This document shows positions 34,474 to 41,697 of a stretch of DNA of 64,000 nt, in pieces. Below the pieces are notes generated by a model. The model worked only from the letters and a program-made list of their open reading frames with translations, had not been told where the DNA came from and did no database searches. Source of the DNA: Ktedonobacter sp. SOSP1-85 (GTDB lineage: Bacteria > Chloroflexota > Ktedonobacteria > Ktedonobacterales > Ktedonobacteraceae); contig NZ_BNJI01000003.1 of NCBI RefSeq assembly GCF_016587415.1, forward strand, positions 868,001 through 932,000, written 5' to 3'. The position numbers were made by a program, and so were the translations under genes. Within the stretch, counting starts at the first letter, position 1. Every line of letters starts with the position of its first letter.

Positions 34474-36042
34474 ATGGATTCGATCGTTGAGACGGTATTT
34501 CAGCACGCGGAAAGAGGGGCGGAGCGGCCTGTTATTTTCTTTGAAGGGCAAACCATCTCCTACGGGCAACTTGCTTCTCAGGTACAATCCTTCGCCCAAG
34601 CGCTGCTGGTACATGGGTTGCGCTCCAGTGACCGGGTGGCGCTCTTTCTGGAGAACTGTCCGGACTTTGTTGTCGCGTACCTGGGAACGCACCTCGCTGG
34701 GGGGATCGTGGTCCTGGTCAATACCCAGTACAGACAAGTTGAGCTCAGCCATATCATGAGCGATGCCGGGGTGCGCTTTTGTGTCACCGGATCAGCCGGG
34801 CTGGCAGAGTTGTCGCGCCTGGATCTGCCGAACCTCGAAACGCTGATCATCGTCGATGAGGAAGCTCATGAGGGGACGCAAGGGGACAGCGCTTCACTTT
34901 CTTTGAACGATTTTCTGGATGCGGACGACGAGCGGGGTGGCACGAGAGAGTTGACCATGCCATCACCGGATGCTCCCGCAGTCATTGGCTACACCTCTGG
35001 CACGACTGGGCGGGCCAAGGGCGCGCTTATGCTTCAGCGCAATCTGCTCGCCAATATCGCCTCGCTCACTGAGGCCTGGCACTGGACCAGCGAAGACCAT
35101 CTCCTGCTCGTTCTACCTCTCTTTCATACCCATGGCCTGATGGTAGGCATGCACGGCACGCTCTACACCGGGGGGCGCGTGACCTTGCGGCGGAAGTTCG
35201 ATGCCTCCAGTGTGCTGGCGAGCCTGCGCGATGACCCAAGCATCAGCCTGTTCTTCGGTGTTCCCACCATGTACTCACGCCTGCTGGCTGAGGCCGAACG
35301 TCAGGAGGGACCCGTGCCCCATCCACGCCTCTTCGTCTCCGGTTCCGCACCGCTCAGCCCACATCTCTTCAACGATTTCGCGCGTATATTTGGACAATTC
35401 ATTCTTGAGCGGTACGGCATGACGGAAACGGGAATGAATCTTTCCGTCCCCCATGATGGCGAGAGGCGCGCGGGGACGGTTGGCCTGCCCTTTCCAGGCC
35501 AGGAGGCGCGCATCGTGGACACGCACACGCGCCAGGTGCTTCCTGCGGGCGAGATTGGGGAGATCGAGGTGCGTGGCCCTCACGTCTTCGCAGGGTATTG
35601 GAACCGTCCCGACGCGACCGCCGAGGCTTTTACCGAGGATGGCTGGTTCAAGACGGGCGACCTGGGCTGGCGCAGCGAGGACGGCTATTTCACCATTACC
35701 GGTCGTGCCCGCGAGCTGATTATTAGCGGGGGCTACAATATCTATCCACGCGAGGTCGAAGACGTCCTAGCGACCCACCCAGGCGTCGCAGAGGTCGCGG
35801 TGATAGGCCTGCCCGATAGTGACATGGGCGAGCAGGTCGTCGCGGTAGTTGTTCCACAGAAGGGGCAGGCACTCCAGGCTGCTGAGCTTATCGCCTACTG
35901 TCGCGAGCGTCTCGCCAGCTATAAGAAACCACGCCGCGTGGTATTTGTCGATACGCTCCCACGCAACGCCCTGGGCAAGGTGCAGAAGCACCTGCTCGTC
36001 GCTCACCTGGATGAACACGAGCAGCGGAATGTTAATTGTTGA
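34474..36042 (+). CDS. AMP-forming acyl-CoA synthetase (malonyl-CoA synthetase-like)
   Basis: A 522-residue ANL-superfamily ligase. It activates a carboxylic acid to the acyl-AMP and then the CoA thioester. Motifs are the ATP loop GYTSGTTGRAKGAL, LPLFHTHGLMVGMHG, the adenine-contact ERYGMTETGMN, the hinge KTGDLGWRSEDGYF and the C-terminal catalytic Lys in PRNALGKVQKHLL. The short length and the HTHGLMVG region fit the malonyl/short-chain branch, but substrate choice needs assay. ATG 34474 follows GAGG closely; an in-frame GTG at 34462 is the alternative. Stand-alone gene. The product is cytosolic. Confidence 0.9.
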   Translation: MDSIVETVFQHAERGAERPVIFFEGQTISYGQLASQVQSFAQALLVHGLRSSDRVALFLENCPDFVVAYLGTHLAGGIVVLVNTQYRQVELSHIMSDAGVRFCVTGSAGLAELSRLDLPNLETLIIVDEEAHEGTQGDSASLSLNDFLDADDERGGTRELTMPSPDAPAVIGYTSGTTGRAKGALMLQRNLLANIASLTEAWHWTSEDHLLLVLPLFHTHGLMVGMHGTLYTGGRVTLRRKFDASSVLASLRDDPSISLFFGVPTMYSRLLAEAERQEGPVPHPRLFVSGSAPLSPHLFNDFARIFGQFILERYGMTETGMNLSVPHDGERRAGTVGLPFPGQEARIVDTHTRQVLPAGEIGEIEVRGPHVFAGYWNRPDATAEAFTEDGWFKTGDLGWRSEDGYFTITGRARELIISGGYNIYPREVEDVLATHPGVAEVAVIGLPDSDMGEQVVAVVVPQKGQALQAAELIAYCRERLASYKKPRRVVFVDTLPRNALGKVQKHLLVAHLDEHEQRNVNC

Positions 36043-36274
36043 ATATCTTTTCCTCCCTGAACCATAAATCGGTCTTGGCATTTCAGTAGAGAACGGGAGA
36101 AAACGCTCGCATTCTGCACCATATCTTTTCTTTCCCCTTGTCCCCTTTGCCTCTCGCAAACAAATCTTTCAGCAACGCTCTCTTGCGAAAAGATATTCGG
36201 CAAAAACGAAAAGTTATGGAGCAGAAGCTTGTTTCTTTGCTGAATCTTGGGTATACTCAGCTTGAAAAGAGTTC

Positions 36275-37621
36275 ATGAGGAAGCCCTTCATTGAGAGCTT
36301 TAGAACCTTGAAGGTGAAACACCCGCGTCTCGAAGAAGTAGAGCGGTTCCTGCTCCGAGCTATTTCTGGACACCGAAGCTACACCCTGCTGGATCTCTAT
36401 GGAGCAGGGGGAGTGGGCAAATCGACCGTTGTGGAGCAGATCGTGCGTCAGTTACGCGATGCGGAAACAGATCCCGCTGTGGTCCCGGCGGTGATCGTGC
36501 AGGCATCACCAGAAGATGTGGGATCGGCGGCGCGCCTGGATTATTACCAGCAAGTGCTTGACCAGTTTCAGCACCATCCGGCCATCCGAGATCGGACGAA
36601 AAATCTGCCGCTCTATATCAATCGAGGAAAAAAGAGCAATGATCCTGCTGAATGGCTGGAGGTCCGCAATGTGGTCGAGTATGCTCTGAGGTTGTTTCAG
36701 GTAAAAGTGGTCTTTGTGGATGAAGGTCAGCACTTGCTGGCCCCAGATCCTCTGCGCAAGCCGACGGCGCAGTTAGATTGGCTCAAGGCGCTCGCGAATC
36801 GTACCAATGTGCTGCACGTCCTGGTGGGCAACTTTGATTTGTACGAGTACTGCCATCTCAACGGCCAAACAACACGGAGAATGCGCGATCATCATTTTCC
36901 TCGCTATCATCTGGATAATCAGAAAGAGTGTGAAGAATTTGTCGGTACTCTCCAAAGCTTGCTCGAAAACGTGCCTCTGACGGTCGATGTGCCAGCACTG
37001 CTCTCTCACTGGCGTTGGTTTGGGGAATGGAGTATGGGATGTGTAGGAGTGTTAGGCGATTGGATCGTCGAGACCGTGGATGCGCTTTGGAGCGAGAACA
37101 AGACGGTTCTGACGGTGGATGCGCTCACTAGCTCTGCCTTACAGCCCGACCAACGGGCTCGTTTAGAGATGGAAGCTCGAACAGGAGAGCATCGAGTGGC
37201 ACGAGCCAAAGTGCAAAGTGAACAAGAACTCCAGCAATTAGTAGATACTCATGCCAACGAGAGGAAGTCAGCTCAGACAGTCAATCCTGCCGCAAATGGA
37301 GGAGGGCGGGAACGTAAAGGAAACCCGGTCGAGCGAGCGGCTGTCCGTGATCCAGTGGGTAATCAGGCACCGTCGGCAAACACGCTAAGATGCATCTTTT
37401 CTGATGTGCTAGATATCGATCCAGGACGCTTTCAGGACAGCGGAGTGGCGCGTGGAGAATGCCCTGAATGTGCGGCATTGCGTCAACTTCAACTCCGCAA
37501 TGGGATTCCCCGTTATCCTGCTCATGAGAGGCGAAAGACACAGACGCTTCAGACAGAGCGACGGTGGGTGCAAGGCGAAACCAGGTGGGAAATTATTTCG
37601 GGTGCAAGGCGAAAAGAGTGA
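36275..37621 (+). CDS. TniB/TnsC-like AAA+ ATPase
   Basis: A 448-residue protein. Walker A is GAGGVGKSTVV (about residue 45) and Walker B VKVVFVDEGQHLL. The arrangement, including a helical tail after LDWLKALANRTNVLHVLVGN, is like the target-selection ATPases TniB and TnsC of Tn5053/Tn7-type transposons. It has a long variable linker (about 290-390) and a C-terminal CPEC motif with PRYPAHERRK, perhaps half of a zinc ribbon. No TnsB/TniA integrase gene is found nearby, so it is an orphan. Its stop lies only 5 bases before the target duplication of the inverted-repeat cassette at 37631. A role in transposition is inferred from fold only; defence ATPases share it. Confidence 0.65.
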   Translation: MRKPFIESFRTLKVKHPRLEEVERFLLRAISGHRSYTLLDLYGAGGVGKSTVVEQIVRQLRDAETDPAVVPAVIVQASPEDVGSAARLDYYQQVLDQFQHHPAIRDRTKNLPLYINRGKKSNDPAEWLEVRNVVEYALRLFQVKVVFVDEGQHLLAPDPLRKPTAQLDWLKALANRTNVLHVLVGNFDLYEYCHLNGQTTRRMRDHHFPRYHLDNQKECEEFVGTLQSLLENVPLTVDVPALLSHWRWFGEWSMGCVGVLGDWIVETVDALWSENKTVLTVDALTSSALQPDQRARLEMEARTGEHRVARAKVQSEQELQQLVDTHANERKSAQTVNPAANGGGRERKGNPVERAAVRDPVGNQAPSANTLRCIFSDVLDIDPGRFQDSGVARGECPECAALRQLQLRNGIPRYPAHERRKTQTLQTERRWVQGETRWEIISGARRKE

Positions 37622-37631
37622 TTGGAGCACC

Positions 37632-37741
37632 TGTAAATCCCAAATTCGGTGAAGCAATTTCAGCACAAGTATCTGAGGCAATAGCCTTCAAATTGCCTCA
37701 GATACTTGTGCCCATTTCCTTTCACAGAATGCTGCGATTTA
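37632..37741. repeat. Left 110-bp inverted repeat of the MFS cassette
   Basis: It contains an internal palindrome: GCACAAGTATCTGAGGCAAT pairs with ATTGCCTCAGATACTTGTGC around a short loop (about 37663-37711). It differs from the right copy at three bases. The inner end (GCGATTTATACA) is decayed compared with the right copy. Confidence 0.85.
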
Positions 37742-37772
37742 TACATGAGTATCAGCAGCAGCATGGTGGGAT

Positions 37773-39014
37773 TTACTCGTGTGGGAATGTCGCTTGCCGC
37801 ATGTGCCGAGAGAGAAACAACCATCCGGTGATCAGAAGCAGGCCACTCCACACGATGCCCACGGTCGGCAACACGCCCAGATGCTCCAGGCTCAGCCCGA
37901 GTGCAAAGGAGCCGAGGGTTTGGACGCTGAACAAGATCAGGCGATAGACGCCATTGACGCGGCCTTGCAGGGCACCTGGGACGACAGCGAAGCGATAACT
38001 GTCCATGAAGATAGCACGGATCGAGTCGGAGAGAGCGATGGCAGCGAAGACGGCTCCCAACAGCAGTGGCGTCGTGATGAAGCCATAGAGAGGGAAGAGC
38101 ACCACGAACACGATCAGGGCACAGCCCAACGCGAGACCTATGCGTATGCGCCGCTGCAACGGCGGGCAGAGCGCCGCGCCAAGCAGGTTCCCGACGCCGC
38201 CACATGCTCCGATCAGGCCGTAGAGCACCGACGGGATATGCTGCTGTTGCACAATGTCCAGGACGAGAAGCATACTGGCTGTGATGGTGAGGTTGACATA
38301 GCTGGAAATTAGGAAGATCGAGCGTATGACCATATGCTCCCGCAGCCAGGTGAGCCCCTCGCGCACTTCTTGGAGCAGGTGGTGACGCTGCGTCCTCCGT
38401 TCATCTTGCATGGGCGAGCGTATGGAGAAGAGTGAGCCGAGCAAGATCAGAGAGGAAAGCGCGTCGGTGACGAACGGGAGCAGCCTGCTGATGCTAAAGA
38501 GCCAGCTACCCAGGGCGGGTCCGACAAGCGCGCTGGAGCCAACAATCACCTCGTTCTGTGCGACTGCTGTGGTGAGCTGGCTCTTTGGCACGATCCATGC
38601 CAGTGCTGCAAATTGGGCCAGCTCGTAAAAAAGCGAAATGGCTCCCAGGCCAAAGGCGATGGCGTAGAGGAGAAGCAGCCGCAGCGGTCCGCTGGAAAGG
38701 CTCAGTACCAGGGGAATGCTCGCCACGCACACCATCAAGCAGAAGGTAGAGAGCAGCATCACGCGTTTGCGCGGCCAGCGATCCACCAGCGACCCGGCGG
38801 GGAGGCTCAGGAGGACGTAGGGAAGCTGTCCCAGACTATACGCGAGGGAGGCAGCAGCGATCGAACGCGTCAGTCCCACAATGAGCAGTGGAAACGCGAA
38901 CTGTGTGCATGAAGTGCCGAGCGAGGAGACGGCGTTGCCGAGCCAAAGCAAAAGATAGTCACGATTGCGCCAAAGGGAAACGGGCTGTGGTGGAATGACT
39001 TCCGTGTTGGTCAT
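37773..39014 (-). CDS. MFS transporter (drug/macrolide efflux-like)
   Basis: A 413-residue major-facilitator protein with about 12 helices, starting at ATG 39014 (MTNTEVIPPQ) behind AAAGGA. The N-terminal part (NRDYLLLWLGNAVSSLGTSC, FPLLIVGLT, LPAGSLVDRWPRKRVMLLST) has the loop 2-3 motif A (G-x-x-x-D-R-x-x-R-K-R) of proton-coupled exporters and resembles the MefA/enterobactin-exporter group. The mid-region residues IRSIFMDSYRFAVVPGALQGRVNGVYR match the same group. It is the only gene in the inverted-repeat cassette, so it is the cargo; the substrate is unknown, though an antibiotic or siderophore is plausible. Confidence 0.85.
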   Translation of the reverse strand: MTNTEVIPPQPVSLWRNRDYLLLWLGNAVSSLGTSCTQFAFPLLIVGLTRSIAAASLAYSLGQLPYVLLSLPAGSLVDRWPRKRVMLLSTFCLMVCVASIPLVLSLSSGPLRLLLLYAIAFGLGAISLFYELAQFAALAWIVPKSQLTTAVAQNEVIVGSSALVGPALGSWLFSISRLLPFVTDALSSLILLGSLFSIRSPMQDERRTQRHHLLQEVREGLTWLREHMVIRSIFLISSYVNLTITASMLLVLDIVQQQHIPSVLYGLIGACGGVGNLLGAALCPPLQRRIRIGLALGCALIVFVVLFPLYGFITTPLLLGAVFAAIALSDSIRAIFMDSYRFAVVPGALQGRVNGVYRLILFSVQTLGSFALGLSLEHLGVLPTVGIVWSGLLLITGWLFLSRHMRQATFPHE

Positions 39015-39461
39015 GAAACATCCTTTCGTTCGACTTGTTTCTGCAAGAAGGGAAGCAAAAGGAGCCCGGCAACCGAGGCGCGGTCCAATCAACACGGGGC
39101 TGAGATACATCGCAGGATGAAGACAACGCATATCCTCGCACCAACGCGATCAGCGCTGCGCGTGAGGAGGGCGCTATTCACAAACAGCCACGTAAGCCAA
39201 AATTGCCGGGCTTACGCGGTCAAAAGCGGTTTCACACCGCCTGAGGGGAACAGATATCTTTTACTCATCAGCCAGATGATAGCATGGAGACCGCATCGGT
39301 GTCAATGAATACTGCTCACCCCACCCATCCGCTCTTCCCATCCATGCGCAAGGGGATGGGAAGACTCGGCTGGCTCGGTGCGCGTGCTGACAACGCCACA
39401 GCTCATGGGTATTCTGGCAACGCGGATTGGGGGCAAGCGAGAGGTGTGTCTGCCTTCTACT

Positions 39462-39573
39462 TGTAAATCCCAGCATTCTGTGAAAGGAAATGGGCACAAG
39501 TATCTGAGGCAATTTGAAGGTTATTGCCTCAGATACTTGTGCTGAAATTGCTTCACCAAATTTGGGATTTACA
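39462..39573. repeat. Right 110-bp inverted repeat of the MFS cassette
   Basis: Inverted copy of 37632-37741. Here both ends are intact: TGTAAATCCCA at 39462 and TGGGATTTACA at 39563-39573. The unit by itself is therefore a 112-bp MITE-like element with 11-bp terminal repeats and a long internal hairpin. Confidence 0.85.
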
Positions 39574-39781
39574 GAGCACACTCACCACAAGAGCCCACGA
39601 AAGGTTATGCTGCGCTTTTTCTTCTGGCGTGGCAAGGCAGAAAAGTATTCCTTTCTTTTGAGGGACTGGAAAATTTATGGTGCGGAGTCTCTTCTTCTTC
39701 ATATCCTCTATCCTGGCTTCCCAGGCCCATTTACTTGAATCTGACGAAAAGATATGGTTCTGAAAAACAAAGATTTACGGT

Positions 39782-40031
39782 TCAGTCAACACGGAAGAGG
39801 TAGCATGCCCCACAGCGAACACTGACCTTTCCTTCCAGCACAAAAAAAGCTTCGCCCTGGTGGCGATGGAGATGGGGAGGTGGCTCAGCGCCCGATGGAA
39901 CGACCTCGACATTCATTCCATCGGCATCGCGTGTCTGTTCGCTTGTTGCCTTCAGGGTCGAGAGCGCGCCTAAGAACCAGATGGCCTGTCCCTCCTCGTC
40001 GGTCAGTGCATAGCCTGTGTGCTTGTGTCAT
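39782..40031 (-). pseudogene. Broken cupin-domain gene
   Basis: An ATG at 40031 with a good AAGGAG site begins MTQAH. The family-like frame then continues one base out of register: GYALTDEEGQAIWFLGALST, then PPPHLHRHQGEAFFVLEGKV and SVRCGA, stopping at 39782. The metal-site motif HLHRHQGE...E of cupins is present, but the second half of the barrel is missing. It is frameshifted near the start and truncated at the end. It sits directly after the intact cupin gene in the same orientation. Confidence 0.65.
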
Positions 40032-40075
40032 ATTGTGCTCCTTACTAGATGAGTGGTAATCGCTAAATCGTGATC

Positions 40076-40573
40076 CTAGAAGCCCAGATGTAGTCCAATG
40101 GCGGCGTTCTCTTCAAGCGTGGCGTTCCAATATCCGTATTTGGCGGACACAGCCTGGAAGTGGGCCAGTACTTCGGGTGTCGCTGCCCGATGGGTGCCAT
40201 TGGTTGGCGCACCGATTTCCCGAAAAAATTGACCCATTTGCTTGGTTGTGATCATATGGATAGTCGCCGGTTCAGTGAAGGGATTGCGCAAAGCGTGAGG
40301 GGCGTAGTTTGGTATATGCAGGAAATCACCAGGTTTCCCCACATACCACTCATAACCATTCTCATCCTTCCTAAGTATTTCTAACTGGCCAGAAACAACA
40401 AGGAAGTCCTCAGTATCGACGTGCGTGTGCAAAGGGACGACAACCCCGGCAGGCATGATACCCTTCAGAGCACAGAAGTCACTTTCGGGGTCATCTGGGG
40501 AGGTCAAAAACTCAACTGTGGGTCCTAATATGTCAAGTATGATGCCGGTCGTGGGATTCTTCTGTATGCTCAT
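40076..40573 (-). CDS. Cupin-domain protein
   Basis: A 165-residue single-domain cupin starting at ATG 40573 behind AAGGAG. It has the first cupin motif PLHTHVDTEDFLVVSGQLEI (HxH...E metal ligands) and second motif GDFLHIPNYAPHALRN. Cupins bind Fe, Mn or Ni and catalyse dioxygenation or isomerisation, or merely bind ligands; nothing fixes the reaction here. It forms a same-strand cluster with an SDR (40703) upstream and the broken cupin downstream, opposite an Xre-STAND regulator. Confidence 0.85.
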   Translation of the reverse strand: MSIQKNPTTGIILDILGPTVEFLTSPDDPESDFCALKGIMPAGVVVPLHTHVDTEDFLVVSGQLEILRKDENGYEWYVGKPGDFLHIPNYAPHALRNPFTEPATIHMITTKQMGQFFREIGAPTNGTHRAATPEVLAHFQAVSAKYGYWNATLEENAAIGLHLGF

Positions 40574-40702
40574 ATGTGCTCCTTCTTTACTAACTACTGT
40601 TGACAAGCGTTTTGTAACTCTTCTCTGCGCTGGATTGCTTCGTTCAGGCTGGTTGAAGCAGTATTTTGAAAGAAGATTTTGCCTCCCTCCCGTGAGGAAC
40701 CC

Positions 40703-41452
40703 TTAAATCTGAGCCATTCCTCCATCGACAAAGAGCTCGATCCCATTCACAAAGCTGCTGTCATCGGAGGCAAGAAACAGGACGGCTTTGGCTATTTCGT
40801 CAGGATCAGCCACGCGTCCTAGCGGAACAGCTGCTGCTGATTGCTCCTTAAATCGTCTATACTCTTCTTCGGTCTTTGTTAAGGCTCTCCACCCTTCAGT
40901 CTCGGTTGGTCCAGGGCTAATGGCGTTAACACGGAGCTTGCGGTCCTGGAGGTCTATAATCCAACTGCGCGCGAACGAGCGTATGGCGGCATTAGATGCA
41001 CTGTAAACGCTGAAGCCTTTCATACCTTTGACGCTACTGATGGAGGCAGTGAGAATAAGCGAACCCCCTTTTCGCAGAAGCGGGAGAGCCTTTTGTACGG
41101 TGAAGAGCAGTCCTTTTACGTTGACATCAAAGGTTTTGTCGAAGTGCTCTTCAGAAATGTCTTTCAGGAAGACAAATTCCCCTAATCCAGCATTGGCAAA
41201 CAGGACATCAAGATGTCCGTGTTGCAGTCTAATTACCTCATAGAGGCTATCCAGGTCCGCCAGGTTGGCGACATCACCTTGAATGCCAGTAACATGCGGT
41301 CCGAGCTTGCTGACTGCTGCATCCAGTTCGTTTTGACGACGACCAGTGATATAGACATAGGCGCCTTCTGCGATGAAGCGCCGGGCCGTAGCAAAACCAA
41401 TCCCGCTGGTCCCGCCAGTAATAAGGGCAACTTTTCCTGCTAGCTTTGTCAT
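40703..41452 (-). CDS. Short-chain dehydrogenase/reductase (SDR)
   Basis: A 249-residue classical SDR starting at ATG 41452 behind AAGGAG. It has the cofactor motif TGGTSGIG, NAG motif ANAGLGE, and catalytic Ser-Tyr-Lys positions in LTASISSVKGMKGFSVYSAS, where the usual Lys of YxxxK appears as Asn (YSASNAA). The C-terminal PLGRVADPDEIAKAVLFLAS is typical. The missing Lys could lower or abolish oxidoreductase activity, but YxxxN variants occur in fully annotated family members. An NADP-type Arg follows (TGRRQNE). Divergent to the regulator at 41698. Confidence 0.88.
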   Translation of the reverse strand: MTKLAGKVALITGGTSGIGFATARRFIAEGAYVYITGRRQNELDAAVSKLGPHVTGIQGDVANLADLDSLYEVIRLQHGHLDVLFANAGLGEFVFLKDISEEHFDKTFDVNVKGLLFTVQKALPLLRKGGSLILTASISSVKGMKGFSVYSASNAAIRSFARSWIIDLQDRKLRVNAISPGPTETEGWRALTKTEEEYRRFKEQSAAAVPLGRVADPDEIAKAVLFLASDDSSFVNGIELFVDGGMAQI

Positions 41453-41697
41453 ATGGTTTGCTCCTTGGGAATAAATTATTGAGACAGGAGTGTTCGTTCT
41501 AGATGTATCAAAACGGCTCTCGCCATATTGGCTTGGGCCTTGCATACCTAGATTACTGTAGCTGTTGACGTGTTACAACGACAGCAAGCTGACAGAGAGG
41601 TGACAGAAAATAGTGCCCGGTTATTATCTATGACATATACCTCTTCTATCAATTATGCAAAGATGCCAGGTTATTGTTTTATGTGAGAAAGGGTTAA

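Larger units (their letters stand above)
37631..39574. mobile_element. 1944-bp cassette: MFS gene between 110-bp inverted repeats, AGCAC target duplication
   Basis: The segment begins CTGTAAATCCC and ends with its complement GGGATTTACAG. The 110-base ends (37632-37741 and 39464-39573) are inverted copies with 3 mismatches. AGCAC occurs immediately outside both ends (37626-37630 and 39575-39579), as expected of a 5-bp target-site duplication. Inside is only an MFS transporter gene plus 449 bp of leader DNA with small hairpins (39191-39216 and 39334-39363), so movement must have used a transposase supplied in trans. TGT...ACA ends with a 5-bp duplication fit the Tn7/Tn5053 class, though other DDE families share these traits. 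Confidence 0.7.

Noticed and set aside
36044..36200. Inverted 12-mers GAATATCTTTTC and GAAAAGATATTC in the gap before the TnsC-like gene
   Set aside because: Too far apart (about 130 bases) for a clear hairpin; could be chance in AT-rich DNA and no target duplication was found.
37564..37947. ORFs with similar peptides PKFGEAISAQVSEAI at 37564 and 39261
   Set aside because: The similarity is nucleotide-level, from the two copies of the 110-bp inverted repeat; not a conserved protein.
37632..39573. Hairpin-rich repeats considered as a CRISPR or toxin-RNA array
   Set aside because: Only two copies, in inverted orientation, 1.7 kb apart, with target duplication; no spacers.
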